64,000 nt of DNA from an uncultured Burkholderiaceae bacterium (GTDB taxonomy: Bacteria; Pseudomonadota; Gammaproteobacteria; Burkholderiales; Burkholderiaceae_B). The DNA lies in NCBI GenBank assembly GCA_934525625.1, contig CAKSZL010000008.1, positions 1 through 64,000 on the forward strand, written 5' to 3'. Under the pieces are notes generated by a model. The model had not been told where the DNA came from and did not search any database. It saw nothing but the letters and a program-made list of their open reading frames with translations. Each line of letters starts with the position of its first letter. Positions within the stretch are counted from its first letter, which is position 1. Both the position numbers and the translations under genes were made by a program. Below, piece by piece: positions 1 through 8,946 of the stretch.

Positions 1-709
1 CCAGGGTCATCAGGATCAACTGGAAGGCGATCTTGAACTGGCGGCGGATGTTGGAGGTCTGCATGGCGCGCAGGAACTGCCTGATCTCGTCCGGCGTCAG
101 CGCCCGGTCGCGGGCGGCGGCGCGGTAAACGTGGCGCATGGGCAAGGCCATGACCGGGTTGGCCTGGATCAGGCCGCAGGTCAGTGCGTAGTCGAACATG
201 CGCTTGAGCAGGCCACGCACCTGGCCGGCGGCGGCGTCGAAGCCTTGTTCCTTCTTGCGCCAGATGACGCCGCGCACGTCCTCGGCGGTGATGTCCCGGA
301 CCGGCTTGCTGCCGATGTGTGGCAGGATGTCCTTTTCCAGGTAGCGGCGCGGCATGGTCACGTCCTTGCGGTCGCGTGACTGGATGTCCTTGAAGAAGCG
401 TTCGGCGAAGTCGGCCACGGTGGCATCTGCTGCGCCGGCCACCTTCTCCTGCTGCTTTTTCTGCGCCGGAGACTGGCCCAGCGCCACCAGATGCGCCGCC
501 TCGTCCCGTTTCAGGCGCGCGTTCTTCAGGGTGAGGGCCGGGTACTTGCCCAGAGTGAGCTTCTCGCGTTTGCCATCCAGCCGATAGCGATAACGCCAGA
601 CGATGCTGCCACTCGGCAGCACTTCGACGTACAGCCCGCGATCGTCGCTGACGATGTAAGAGGCATCCTTGGGCCTGAGCGCCTTGAGCGCGGTATCTGT
701 GAGAGACAT
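1..709 (-). CDS. Tyrosine site-specific integrase, 3' end cut by window edge
   Basis: This is an open frame of 236 codons from the ATG at 709 running off the left edge, read directly from the complement with no stop. The N-terminal ~90 residues have the arm-type DNA-binding layout of P4-like integrases (residues near the start read DRGLYVEV, then YRYRLDGKREKLTLGKYP). Residues ~100-190 fit the SAM-like core-binding domain, and the catalytic domain begins with LTPDEIRQFL. The catalytic Arg/His/Tyr residues lie outside the window. The gene points away from mnmE, whose 3' end lies 183 bp upstream, so the island extends leftwards beyond position 1. Its start codon lies in a perfect 9-bp-arm palindrome (707-730), a possible autoregulatory site. 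Family assignment is strong; activity cannot be judged from the fragment. Confidence 0.9.
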   Translation of the reverse strand, partial: MSLTDTALKALRPKDASYIVSDDRGLYVEVLPSGSIVWRYRYRLDGKREKLTLGKYPALTLKNARLKRDEAAHLVALGQSPAQKKQQEKVAGAADATVADFAERFFKDIQSRDRKDVTMPRRYLEKDILPHIGSKPVRDITAEDVRGVIWRKKEQGFDAAAGQVRGLLKRMFDYALTCGLIQANPVMALPMRHVYRAAARDRALTPDEIRQFLRAMQTSNIRRQFKIAFQLILMTL

Positions 710-887
710 GGACCCTCCCTTGGGTCCATGAAAGTCAATAGTCAGGCCATTCGGTGAACTTGGACCCATATATGGACCCGAAAAGCGATGGCTTTGACTG
801 TATCACCGAATCACTCAGTAGAAAAAATCCCTTTATTTATGCGGCTTACAGGCACGTCAGCAGACTTCAGTGGACGTCCACGGACCC
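707..887. repeat. GGACCC repeats and palindrome between integrase and mnmE
   Basis: The hexamer GGACCC or its complement occurs at 710-715, 722-727 (inverted), 762-767, 774-779 and 882-887. The first two form a palindrome with arms catggaccc / gggtccatg at 707-715 and 722-730. A further palindrome, tggacgtcca, sits at 871-880. Such clusters beside an integrase are typical of integrase arm or excisionase binding sites, but that role is inferred here. Confidence 0.5.
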
Positions 888-891
888 TACT

Positions 892-909
892 TCACTTCCC
901 AATACAAAA
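892..909 (-). other. Candidate attachment site (attL/attR) at 3' end of mnmE
   Basis: The last six codons of mnmE read TTTTGTATTGGGAAGTGA on the minus strand. They encode the conserved F-C-I-G-K C-terminus but use AT-rich codons (TTT, TGT, ATT, GGG) unlike the rest of the gene. It is established that SGI1-type islands integrate at the 3' end of mnmE (trmE/thdF) through an 18-bp core. The integrase immediately downstream supports the same target here. The partner copy would lie left of position 1, outside the window. Confidence 0.6.
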
Positions 910-2286
910 ACTAGAAAAAATCTCTCCCAGCAAATCATCGCTCGTGAACTGCCCCGTTATCCGGCACAACTCCTCGTGCGCCAGCCTTAGCTCTTCCGCA
1001 AACAAATCCAGCACGGAGTCATCGTGGCTAGCGTGCTCGTCCGCCAGGGCCAGATGAATCTGCGCTTCTTGCAGCGCATGCAGATGCCGTTCACGAGCCA
1101 GCCACGGAGACTCGGCACCGGGTTGCCAGCCGGCGATGTTCAATAGCGTTTGGCGCAGCGTGCCCAGGCTGGCGCCGGTGCGGGCGGAGATGTAGAGGGT
1201 AGTGTCTTGGCTGCTTGCTTCGGTCTGTTCGGGGGCGGAAGCTGTTACAGCCTCCACCTCCAGCAAATCCACCTTGTTGTACACCTTCAGCACAGGTGTT
1301 CCCGGCGGCAGCCGCGACGTAATCTCCTTATCCAACGGATCATCCGGCTGCCTGGCATCTTGCAGATGCAAAATCACATTCGCCTTCTCGATCTCCGCCC
1401 AGCTTCGTTCTATGCCTATGCGCTCCACTGTGTCGTCGGTCTCGCGCAAGCCCGCGGTGTCGACGATGTGCAGGGGCACGCCGTCTATGTGTATTTGCTG
1501 CACGACGCGGTCGCGGGTGGTGCCGGCGATGGGGGTGACGATGGCGATGTCGTCGCCGGCCAGGGCGTTGAGCAGGCTGGATTTGCCGACGTTGGGCTGG
1601 CCGGCCAGCACGACGTGCAGGCCTTCGCGCAGGATCAGGCCTTGGCGGGCTTGGGCGATCAGCGATTCCAGCCGTTCGCGAATGACGTCCAGGCGACTGC
1701 GCGCCTGGTATTTTTCGAGGAAGTCGATTTCTTCTTCGGGGAAGTCCAGCGTGGCTTCGACCAGCATGCGCAGGCGCACGATGTCGTGGTCCAGCGCGTT
1801 CACTTGCTGCGAGAAGGCGCCGCTTAGCGAGGCCATGGCGCTGCGCGCCGCCGCTTCCGACGAGGCGTCGATGAGGTCGGCGACGGCTTCGGCTTGCGCC
1901 AGGTCGAGCCGGCCGTTCAGAAAGGCGCGTTGCGTGAATTCGCCGGGCAGCGCCAGGCGCAGGCCCTGGTCTTTGCCGGCTTGCAGGCAGCGCGCCAGCA
2001 CGCGCCGCAGCACGGCGGGGCCGCCATGGCCTTGCAGTTCGAGCACGTCTTCGCCGGTGTAGGAGTGCGGGCCGGCGAAGTACAGCGCGATGCCTTCATC
2101 CAGCACTTGGCCGTCTTCGTCGCGGAAGGCGCGAAAGTGCGCGTGGCGCGGCGCCAGGCTCCCGCCGAACAGGCGCTGCACGATGGGCGCCAGGGTTTTG
2201 CCTGACAGGCGGATGACGCCGATGCCGCCGCGTCCGGGGGCGGTGGCGATGGCGGCGATAGGGTTCTGGTCGGGAAGCTGGCTCAT
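892..2286 (-). CDS. mnmE: tRNA uridine-5-carboxymethylaminomethyl modification GTPase MnmE
   Basis: MnmE works with MnmG to place the aminomethyl or carboxymethylaminomethyl group on wobble U34 of certain tRNAs. The 464-aa product has the N-terminal tetrahydrofolate-binding domain ([12 protein letters not shown] near residue 19), the G1 loop GQPNVGKSS at 229-237, switch II DTAG at 276-279, and the invariant C-terminal FCIGK with Cys461. Length fits the family (about 450-460). In many proteobacteria it follows yidC; here a LOG gene and katA are interposed. Its 3' end appears to be the island attachment site, yet the coding end remains intact. Confidence 0.97.
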   Translation of the reverse strand: MSQLPDQNPIAAIATAPGRGGIGVIRLSGKTLAPIVQRLFGGSLAPRHAHFRAFRDEDGQVLDEGIALYFAGPHSYTGEDVLELQGHGGPAVLRRVLARCLQAGKDQGLRLALPGEFTQRAFLNGRLDLAQAEAVADLIDASSEAAARSAMASLSGAFSQQVNALDHDIVRLRMLVEATLDFPEEEIDFLEKYQARSRLDVIRERLESLIAQARQGLILREGLHVVLAGQPNVGKSSLLNALAGDDIAIVTPIAGTTRDRVVQQIHIDGVPLHIVDTAGLRETDDTVERIGIERSWAEIEKANVILHLQDARQPDDPLDKEITSRLPPGTPVLKVYNKVDLLEVEAVTASAPEQTEASSQDTTLYISARTGASLGTLRQTLLNIAGWQPGAESPWLARERHLHALQEAQIHLALADEHASHDDSVLDLFAEELRLAHEELCRITGQFTSDDLLGEIFSSFCIGK

Positions 2287-2703
2287 GGCGGTTGAATGTG
2301 CGGAGGGCGGCGCTGCCGCGGCGGGTTCATGCCCCGGTTCACCGCAAAAAGGGCCGAGGCAATGAAAAGTGCCGAAAATGTGACGGCGTGCGCGTTACTC
2401 GGCGATTGGTGCTCATGCGGGAGGAATCGGGATTATCGCTTATCGGCGTGTTTTCAGCCTATGTCGGTGGGAACCTCGGCATTGTTTGGCATGGCGGCGT
2501 CAACCACTCTGTGCTTGCACGCGATGCTGCGGCGAATGTGGGTTCCACATGACATCCACCCGTTGCGATGGGGCGCATAAGGGTGGGGCGGTGCCGGCCC
2601 GATACCCCCCAACCCGCACAGCAGTAAGATTATTGTTTTCCCCGCTTTTCAAGACTGGCGGCGCGCTTTGCCGCCGCCGTCCATGCTTCACAAGGAGTTC
2701 GTT
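2287..2703. other. Intergenic region without a recognisable gene
   Basis: These 417 bp separate divergent mnmE and the LOG-family gene. Short frames here lack family signatures and look like chance. A GGCGGC/GCCGCC hairpin lies at about 2656-2677, and an AT-richer patch at about 2625-2645 may hold the promoter of the LOG gene. Confidence 0.5.
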
Positions 2704-3285
2704 TTGCGTATCTGCGTTTTTTCAGGGTCGAATCCGGGCCGCAAGCCCGAGTATGTGGAGGCCGCGCGCGAGTTGGGCAAGGTCCTGGCCCAGGCCGGCA
2801 TCGGAATCGTCTACGGCGGGGCGTCGGTGGGTTTGATGGGGGCGGTGGCCGATGCGGCCATGGCCAACGGCGGCGAGGTGATCGGCATCATTCCCAAGGC
2901 GCTGGTCGACAAGGAGATCGCGCATACGGGGCTGTCGGACTTGCGTGTGGTGGGCTCCATGCACGAGCGCAAGGCGCTGATGGCCGAGCTGTCGGACGCC
3001 TTCGTCGCCTTGCCGGGCGGCCTGGGCACGCTGGAGGAATTGTTCGAGGTCTGGACGTGGGGGCAGTTGGGCTACCACGCCAAGCCTTTCGCCGTGTACA
3101 ACCTGGGCGGTTTCTACGACGGCTTGTACGCCTGGCTGGATCACGTGGTCGGCGAACAGTTCATGAAGTCCGAGCACCGCGACATGCTGATCGTGGAATC
3201 CGAGCCGCAGGCTTTGCTGAAAGCCATCCACGAATACGAAGAGCCCAAGGGCATCGTCAAGTGGGTGGAACGCGAGAACCTTTGA
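2704..3285 (+). CDS. LOG-family (TIGR00730) nucleotide 5'-monophosphate hydrolase
   Basis: LOG-family proteins cleave nucleoside or cytokinin-riboside 5'-monophosphates to base and ribose 5-phosphate. The product is a ~193-aa Rossmann-like protein with the signature PGGLGTLEE at 104-112 and the upstream MHERK motif at 86-90, both marking the active site. I chose the TTG at 2704 because AAGGAG at 2692-2697 lies 6 nt before it and the family begins with RICVFSGS. An ATG at 2683 would place that ribosome-binding site inside the gene. It converges on katA, with a long hairpin between the two. The physiological substrate cannot be told from sequence. Confidence 0.9.
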   Translation: MRICVFSGSNPGRKPEYVEAARELGKVLAQAGIGIVYGGASVGLMGAVADAAMANGGEVIGIIPKALVDKEIAHTGLSDLRVVGSMHERKALMAELSDAFVALPGGLGTLEELFEVWTWGQLGYHAKPFAVYNLGGFYDGLYAWLDHVVGEQFMKSEHRDMLIVESEPQALLKAIHEYEEPKGIVKWVERENL

Positions 3286-3401
3286 GCTCATGGCGGCTTT
3301 CCGCTGCATCGAGCGACAACGGGACGGGGCCGCACACAAGCTACGTAGGCCGGCTTTCCGCATGGCAGACGAGATACGGCGACAAAGACGCCCGCAACGA
3401 C

Positions 3402-3446
3402 AAGGGCCACCGGGCCGGTAAGCAATCTACCGGCCCGGCGGCCCTT
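3402..3446. terminator. Long hairpin between convergent LOG gene and katA
   Basis: A 19-bp stem (3402-3420 pairing with 3428-3446) with a single A-C mismatch and a 7-nt loop. It lies 40-115 bp from the ends of two convergent genes, as expected of a bidirectional terminator. It lacks a clear U-tract, so a REP-like palindrome is the alternative. Confidence 0.6.
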
Positions 3447-3484
3447 ATGCCTTACGGCAGCGCCCGGCAATCAGGCGCCGCGCA

Positions 3485-4924
3485 TCAGGCCGAGGCCAGC
3501 TTCTTGATCGCCGCCGCGACGCCCGCGCCATAGGCCGGATCGCATTGGGAACAGTGCTCGATGTGCGTTTGCACGACGTCGTCCGACACGCCCTGGATGG
3601 CGCGGGCGGTGTTGTCGAACAGGGCCTGCTTCTGCACATCGTTCATCAGCCGGAACAGGTTGCCGGCCTGCGTGAAGTAGTCGGTGTCCACGCGGTGATC
3701 CCAGCGGTCGGCGTTGCCGTCTATCTTCAGCGGCGGTTCGCGGTAGTCGGGCTGCTCTTGCCATTCGCCTTGCGTGTTGGGCTCGTTGCCCGTGATGCCG
3801 CCATAGTTGCCGTCCACGCGCATCATGCCGTCGCGGTGATAGCTGTGGAACGGGCACTTGGGCGCGTTCACCGGGATCTGGTGATGGTTGACGCCCAGGC
3901 GGTAGCGCTGCGCGTCGCCGTACGAGAACAGGCGGGCTTGCAACATGCGGTCGGGCGAGAAGCTGATGCCGGGCACCACGTTGGCGGGCGTGAAGGCGGC
4001 CTGCTCGATTTCGGCGAAGAAGTTCTCCGGGTTGCGGTTCAGTTCCAGCACGCCGTATTCGATCAGCGGGTAGTCGCCATGCGGCCATACCTTGGTCAGG
4101 TCGAAGGGGTTGAGGTGGTAGGTGTCGGCGTCCTTCTCGGGCATGATCTGCACGTAGGCCGTCCAGCGCGGGTAGTCGCCGTTTTCGATGGCTTGGTACA
4201 GGTCGCGGTGCGAGCTTTCACGGTCTTTGCCGACCACGGCTTCGGCTTCGGCGTCCGTCAGGTTCTTGATGCCCTGCTGCGTTTTGAAGGTGAATTTGAC
4301 CCAGAAGCGCTCATTTTCGGCATTGATGAAGCTGAAAGTGTGGCTGCCGAACAGGTGCATGTTGCGGAAACCGACGGGAATGCCGCGGTCGCTCATCACG
4401 ATGGTGACCTGATGGATGGCCTCGGGCAGGCCCGTCCAGAATTCCCAGTTGTTCTGCGCGCTGCGCATGCCGGTGCGCGGGTCGCGCTTGACGGCGTGGT
4501 TCAGGTCGGGAAACTTGAGCGGGTCGCGGAAGAAGAACACCGGCGTGTTGTTGCCGACCAGGTCCCAGTTGCCTTCCTCGGTGTAGAACTTCATGGCGAC
4601 GCCGCGGATGTCGCGCTCGGCGTCGGCCGCGCCGCGTTCGCCGGCCACGGTCGAGAAGCGGATCAGCACGGGCGTCTGCTTGCCGACTTCGGAAAACAGC
4701 TTGGCCTTGGTGTACTTGGTGATGTCATGCGTGACGGTAAAGGTGCCGAAGGCGCCCGCGCCCTTGGCGTGCATGCGGCGCTCGGGGATGACTTCGCGAT
4801 TGAAGTGAGCTTGCTTTTCCAGCAGCCAAACGTCTTCCAGCAACACAGGGCCGCGCAAACCGGCCGTCTTGGAATTCTGGTTGTCGGGTACGGGTGCGCC
4901 GGCGGCGGTCGTGAGTTTTTTCAT
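3485..4924 (-). CDS. katA: Monofunctional haem catalase
   Basis: It disproportionates hydrogen peroxide to water and oxygen. The 479-aa product is a small-subunit (clade 3-like) catalase without the C-terminal flavodoxin-like extension. The distal His52 lies in [12 protein letters not shown], the catalytic Asn in VGNNTPVFF (125/126), and the proximal haem ligand Tyr335 in [12 protein letters not shown]. No signal peptide is visible, so a cytosolic location is likely. About 175 bp upstream is an OxyR-type operator (5098-5134), suggesting peroxide induction. The gene is monocistronic, sitting between yidC and mnmE, an insertion into an otherwise conserved gene order. Confidence 0.97.
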   Translation of the reverse strand: MKKLTTAAGAPVPDNQNSKTAGLRGPVLLEDVWLLEKQAHFNREVIPERRMHAKGAGAFGTFTVTHDITKYTKAKLFSEVGKQTPVLIRFSTVAGERGAADAERDIRGVAMKFYTEEGNWDLVGNNTPVFFFRDPLKFPDLNHAVKRDPRTGMRSAQNNWEFWTGLPEAIHQVTIVMSDRGIPVGFRNMHLFGSHTFSFINAENERFWVKFTFKTQQGIKNLTDAEAEAVVGKDRESSHRDLYQAIENGDYPRWTAYVQIMPEKDADTYHLNPFDLTKVWPHGDYPLIEYGVLELNRNPENFFAEIEQAAFTPANVVPGISFSPDRMLQARLFSYGDAQRYRLGVNHHQIPVNAPKCPFHSYHRDGMMRVDGNYGGITGNEPNTQGEWQEQPDYREPPLKIDGNADRWDHRVDTDYFTQAGNLFRLMNDVQKQALFDNTARAIQGVSDDVVQTHIEHCSQCDPAYGAGVAAAIKKLASA

Positions 4925-5097
4925 GGGATGTCCCCTATATGGTTGAGGTGAACCCGGAAGGAGCGGGTGAGAGCGGCTTCAAGCCATCGCCAAAGCCGCG
5001 ATAGGTGTTCAGGCGCTTTGCATCGTTCCGCGTGTATGAAGCATTGCGTTGCTGAACTATCTTTATCCAGTGTAGGCGAGCATGGCATGGAAATAAA

Positions 5098-5134
5098 ATT
5101 GATTGATGCTAGCGCAGTGATAGCTATTGACTAT
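5098..5134 (-). promoter_or_regulatory. OxyR-type operator upstream of katA
   Basis: The known OxyR recognition pattern is ATAG-N7-CTAT-N7-ATAG-N7-CTAT. Here the four tetramers read ATTG (5098-5101), CTAG (5109-5112), ATAG (5120-5123) and CTAT (5131-5134), all with exact 7-nt spacing: two perfect and two with one mismatch. It lies about 174 bp before the katA start on the katA side of the yidC terminator. OxyR itself is not in this window. Confidence 0.65.
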
Positions 5135-5252
5135 ATTGAGGGTGGAAAACGCCGTACCAGGGCGTGCACGTCAGCTTTTTGCCGCGTAATTTCAGCGAAC
5201 GCCGGGGCCACGGGCTGACGGACTGCATTCCGGTGTCTTGAAGCGGCGCAAG

Positions 5253-5286
5253 AAAAAAGCCCGTAATGAAGGCCATTACGGGCTTT
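5253..5286 (-). terminator. Rho-independent terminator of the yidC operon
   Basis: An 11-bp perfect stem (5258-5268 with 5274-5284, extendable by two A-T pairs), 5-nt loop, followed on the minus strand by a run of six T residues. It starts 47 bp downstream of the yidC stop codon. Confidence 0.88.
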
Positions 5287-5332
5287 GACGGAAACCGGCA
5301 GGGACGGTGTTCAAGCCGCCCCGCATCGAACC

Positions 5333-7033
5333 TTAGCGCTTGGCCGCGGCGGTTGCCTTTTCCAGCTTGTGCATGATGTAGCGCTGCTGGGCGATGGAAA
5401 TGGTGTTGTTCACGCACCAGTACAGCACCAGGCCGGCGGGAAAGAAGAACATCATCCCGCCGAACACCAGCGGCATCACCATCATCACGCGCGCCTGCAT
5501 GGGGTCGGGCGGCGTGGGGTTCAGCTTGATTTGCAGGAACATGGTGGCCATCATGATGGCCGGCAGGATGAACCAGGGGTCGGTCGCGGCCAGATCCTTG
5601 ATCCAGAGTATCCAGGGGGCGCCGCGCATTTCGACGCTGCCCAGCAGCACCCAGTACAGCGCGATGAACACCGGAATCTGCACCACCATGGGCAGGCAGC
5701 CGCCCAGCGGGTTGATCTTCTCGGTGCGGTACATCTCCATCATGGCCTGGTTCAGTTTGGCGCGGTCGTCGCCGAACTTCTCGCGCAGGGCCTTCAAGCG
5801 CGGGCCGACGTGCTTCATCTTGGCCATCGAGCGGTAGCTGGCGGCCGACAGCGGGTAGAACACCAGCTTGATCAGCAGCGTCAGGATGACGATCGTCCAG
5901 CCCCAGTTGCCGACGATGCCGTGTATCCACGTCATGATCTTGAACAGCGGCTTGGCGAAGATGGTGAGGAAGCCGTAGTCGACGACGACGTCCAGGCCGG
6001 GGGCGACTTCCTGCATGGCCTGCTGGTCTTGCGGGCCGACCCACAGATTGGCCTGGTGCGTCTGGCTTTGGCCGGGCTCGATGGCGCCCATGGCCTGGAT
6101 GGTGCGGATGGCGTACAGATTGTCGGCCACGCGCAGCACCTCGTTGTGGCGGGCCTGGCCTTCCACCGGCACCCAGGCCGAGGCGAAGTAATGCTGCACG
6201 ATGCTGATCCAGCCGTCGTTGGCTTCGCGCACGTAGCTGGCCTTGCCCTTGTCGATGTCCGCGAACTTGACCTTCTGGAACTTATCGGCGCTGGAATAGA
6301 CGGCCGGGCCGGTAAAGGTGTTGTAGAAAAAGGAGGTGTCGGCCGGGTCGTTGCCGTCGCGCGTCAGTTGCAGGTATACCGAGGGCTGCAGCGGCGCGCC
6401 GGTTTGATTATGCACTTCGTGCTTGACCAGGATGTCGTAGCTGCCCTTGCGCAGGGTGTAGGTCTTGACGACGCGCGCGCCGCCCGATTCGGCCTCGAAC
6501 ACCACGTCCAGCGTGTCGCCGGTAAGCGTGGTGTCGGTGGAAACCAGGCGGAAGGGCGTCAGGTGGTTGGGCAGGGCCTGGCCCTGGGCGCCGATGATGC
6601 CGGTCTGGGCGACGTAGATGGAGCCGGGGGCGTTGTTCAGCAGCGGGATGGGCTGGCTGACTTCCACGTTGTCGTTGAACTTGAGCAGGTCGGCGCGGAC
6701 GAGCTGGGCGCCTTGCGTATCGAAGGTCAGCTCGTAGACGTCGGTTTTGACGTTGACGGCCTGGCTGGCCGGCGTGGCGACTTCGGTCTGGCCCGGCACC
6801 GTCTCGGCCCCTGCACCCGCAGGTGCGGGCGCGGCCGACGATGGCACGCCCGCGGCGCTGGCGGCGGCCGATTGAGTGTCGCCCTTGGTTTGGTCGGCTG
6901 TCTGCGCCGGCGCGGCCTGGTTGGCGGCGGGCGAGAAGAGCGAAGGCTGGCCGTTGTATGTCTGCCAGTTGTTCCACAGCAGCAGCAGCGAGAAAGCAAA
7001 AATCATCCAGAGGATGGTACGTCGGATGTCCAT
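5333..7033 (-). CDS. yidC: Membrane protein insertase YidC
   Basis: YidC inserts and folds inner-membrane proteins, alone or with SecYEG. The 566-aa product has the long form of Gram-negative bacteria: an N-terminal TM anchor (ILWMIFAFSLLLLW, residues 7-20), a Pro/Ala-rich linker, a large periplasmic beta-domain (~80-340), and the five-helix insertase core starting near FAKPLFKIMTWIHGIVGNWG, ending in a Lys/Arg-rich tail. It is the last gene of rpmH-rnpA-yidD-yidC, all on the minus strand, and ends at a clear terminator. Confidence 0.97.
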   Translation of the reverse strand: MDIRRTILWMIFAFSLLLLWNNWQTYNGQPSLFSPAANQAAPAQTADQTKGDTQSAAASAAGVPSSAAPAPAGAGAETVPGQTEVATPASQAVNVKTDVYELTFDTQGAQLVRADLLKFNDNVEVSQPIPLLNNAPGSIYVAQTGIIGAQGQALPNHLTPFRLVSTDTTLTGDTLDVVFEAESGGARVVKTYTLRKGSYDILVKHEVHNQTGAPLQPSVYLQLTRDGNDPADTSFFYNTFTGPAVYSSADKFQKVKFADIDKGKASYVREANDGWISIVQHYFASAWVPVEGQARHNEVLRVADNLYAIRTIQAMGAIEPGQSQTHQANLWVGPQDQQAMQEVAPGLDVVVDYGFLTIFAKPLFKIMTWIHGIVGNWGWTIVILTLLIKLVFYPLSAASYRSMAKMKHVGPRLKALREKFGDDRAKLNQAMMEMYRTEKINPLGGCLPMVVQIPVFIALYWVLLGSVEMRGAPWILWIKDLAATDPWFILPAIMMATMFLQIKLNPTPPDPMQARVMMVMPLVFGGMMFFFPAGLVLYWCVNNTISIAQQRYIMHKLEKATAAAKR

Positions 7034-7077
7034 AACGCCTGTCGAATTTGGTCTATGCGGGCCGAAAACCCGCTAGT

Positions 7078-7311
7078 TTAACGTAGGGACCGGTCGGATT
7101 CGGGAACCGGGTCGTAGCCGCCTGACGTCCATGGGTGGCAGCGCCCCAGCCGGCGCATGGCCAGCCACAGGCCTTTGCCCGCGCCGTGGGCCTGGATGGC
7201 CTCGATGGCGTATGCCGAGCAGGTAGGCGTAAAGCGGCACTGGTGCCCCACCCAGGGGCTTAAAAAATAACGGTAGAAACGTATGGGAGCGATGAGCAAG
7301 GCCTTCAGCAT
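7078..7311 (-). CDS. yidD: Membrane protein insertion efficiency factor YidD
   Basis: A 77-aa product of the YidD family, a small amphipathic peripheral membrane protein assisting YidC-dependent insertion. The diagnostic core is [19 protein letters not shown] followed by RLGRCHPW and GGYDPVP, with the conserved Cys residues present. Its start overlaps the end of rnpA by 7 bp and it lies 44 bp before yidC, so it is translated from the same operon. Confidence 0.95.
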   Translation of the reverse strand: MLKALLIAPIRFYRYFLSPWVGHQCRFTPTCSAYAIEAIQAHGAGKGLWLAMRRLGRCHPWTSGGYDPVPESDRSLR

Positions 7312-7673
7312 GAGCGGGCCTTTTTCAGCAAGGCATCGGCTTCGGCGCGCACCTGCTTTTTGAGCGCGGTGAGCGAAGAAGGTTCGATGGGCGCCACCAG
7401 CCGGAACACGAAATCCCGCTGGGGCAGGGCATGGCGCTGGGCCCGGAAGGCCTCGCGCAGGACACGCTTGATGGTGTTGCGCGTGACCGCCCGGCGGGCC
7501 AGGCGCTTGGCGACGATCATGCCCAGTCGCGCGGGGGCGTCCGGTGCGTTGGAACGTGGCACGTTCAGGACGAACAAAGCCCCTCTGGCGACGCGTCGGC
7601 CCTTGAGGGCGGCGGCGTATTCAGAGGGGCGGTGCAGGCGCGCCGCACAGGGTAGCGTGGCACGCGTCGTCAT
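7305..7673 (-). CDS. rnpA: Ribonuclease P protein component
   Basis: Protein subunit of RNase P, which matures the 5' ends of tRNAs. The RNR signature region reads [22 protein letters not shown], with FVFRLVAP downstream. I chose the ATG at 7673 (122 aa, family-typical, AAGG four bases upstream). The same frame is open back to an ATG at 7718, but those 15 extra residues are not family-like. It lies between rpmH and yidD, the usual order. Confidence 0.92.
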   Translation of the reverse strand: MTTRATLPCAARLHRPSEYAAALKGRRVARGALFVLNVPRSNAPDAPARLGMIVAKRLARRAVTRNTIKRVLREAFRAQRHALPQRDFVFRLVAPIEPSSLTALKKQVRAEADALLKKARSC

Positions 7674-7822
7674 TTGCCTTGAGAGCGGCTCGGCGGCAAA
7701 AAATACCGAGCGCAGCAAACGGTTTTTCGATCAAGACGAGAACAAGGCGCGCCGCCGCAGGCAATGCTGGTGCACGGCAAGGCTAAGCAACGCCGCTATC
7801 GCGTTTTGACCGGGAAACCGTA

Positions 7823-7957
7823 TTAGACGGCCAGACGCTTGCGGCCTTTGGCGCGGCGGGCGTTGATGACGGCACGGCCGGCGCGGGTTTTCATGCGGAC
7901 GAGGAAACCGTGCGTGCGCTTGCGGCGGGTGGTGGAAGGCTGGAAAGTGCGTTTCAT
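7823..7957 (-). CDS. rpmH: 50S ribosomal protein L34
   Basis: A 44-codon frame read from the complement: [18 protein letters not shown] at the start and KGRKRLAV at the end, matching L34 nearly residue for residue. It is highly basic and of standard length, and heads the rnpA-yidD-yidC operon. In most relatives dnaA lies directly upstream in divergent orientation; here dnaA is about 12 kb away. Confidence 0.97.
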   Translation of the reverse strand: MKRTFQPSTTRRKRTHGFLVRMKTRAGRAVINARRAKGRKRLAV

Positions 7958-8210
7958 GGGATTATCCGGTGATCAAAGAGCTCAATTTGCATTTCAGTGC
8001 CGAGCCCGATGCCCATCTTAGCGGACAAAACTCAGCAAAAGCCCACTATTTCATCAAACTTGAGCGAGAAAGTCAATCCCGGCTTGCGCGGCCCGCCTCG
8101 GCCATGCGGCGAAGATCACCGATTATAGGTATGTTCAAAGGCATCCCGGCTGTGCCACACTGCGGGGCAATCCGTTCTGGAGGATAGGGGCGTCGCCCGC
8201 CCGCAACACC

Positions 8211-8936
8211 ATGACATCCACCGCATCCGACATTCTTCCCGGGCCGGTTCTGGTCGTCGAGGACGATCTGCCGATGCAGACCAGGCTGCGCCACATACTG
8301 CTGTCGCTGGGCTATCCGGCCGAGGCCTTGATCAGCGCCCATTCGGTGGCGCAGGCGCTGAGCTGCACGAGCGAATACCCCGTGGCGATGGCGCTGGTGG
8401 ACATCGGCCTGCCCGACGGCAGCGGCCTGGCGCTGATCGACACCCTGCGCGCCAACGATCCAGCGCTGACCATTCTGGTTATTTCCGCGTGGAGCACCGA
8501 AGACATCATTCTTTCCTCGCTGCGCGCCGGGGCCACCGGCTACGTCCTGAAAGAACGGGACGACATGGAGATTGCCTTGTCCATCCGCAGCGTACTGCGC
8601 GGCGGCGCGCCCATCGACCCCTTCATCGCCCGCCGCATTCTGGCGCTGCTGCCCGCGCAACAAGCCGCCGCGCCGGGGCTTGCCAAGCGCGGCCCGGCGG
8701 ACGGCGGGCAGGCGCCGACGCCTCTAGGCGATGCCGATGGCGAGGCTCTCAGCCCCCGTGAAACCCAGATTCTGACGCTGGTGGCCGACGGCCTGACGAA
8801 CCGGGAAATCGCCGAGGAACTGAACATCTCCCAATACACCGTGGCCAGCCACATCAAGAACATCTACCGCAAGCTATCGGTGTCGTCGCGCACCAGAGCC
8901 ATTTATGAAGCGCGTGCGCGAGGCTTGCTGTGCTGA
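8211..8936 (+). CDS. NarL/FixJ-type response regulator
   Basis: A 241-aa two-domain regulator. The receiver domain (~13-130) has the acidic pair VVEDD near residue 18, phosphoacceptor Asp64 in LVDIGLPDGSG, and the conserved Lys in GYVLKERDD. An Ala/Pro-rich linker (~150-175) leads to a LuxR-type helix-turn-helix (~176-236; LSPRETQILTLVADGLTNREIAEELNIS in two parts, then VASHIKNIYRKL). It is followed at once by the sensor kinase gene, so the two form a cognate pair. The signal and targets are not evident. Confidence 0.93.
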   Translation: MTSTASDILPGPVLVVEDDLPMQTRLRHILLSLGYPAEALISAHSVAQALSCTSEYPVAMALVDIGLPDGSGLALIDTLRANDPALTILVISAWSTEDIILSSLRAGATGYVLKERDDMEIALSIRSVLRGGAPIDPFIARRILALLPAQQAAAPGLAKRGPADGGQAPTPLGDADGEALSPRETQILTLVADGLTNREIAEELNISQYTVASHIKNIYRKLSVSSRTRAIYEARARGLLC

Positions 8937-8946
8937 TGACCGCGTG

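Noticed and set aside
3545..4951. Long plus-strand frame opposite katA (468 aa)
   Set aside because: It is the antisense shadow of the catalase gene, typical of GC-rich codon bias; the composition is His/Val/Gly-rich without domains.
5285..7081. Long plus-strand frame opposite yidC (598 aa)
   Set aside because: Antisense shadow of yidC, with no domain or ribosome-binding site.
7958..8210. Origin of replication directly upstream of rpmH
   Set aside because: The only DnaA-box-like sequence (ttatccggt near 7964) departs from the consensus at the end positions; no cluster or AT-rich tract is seen.
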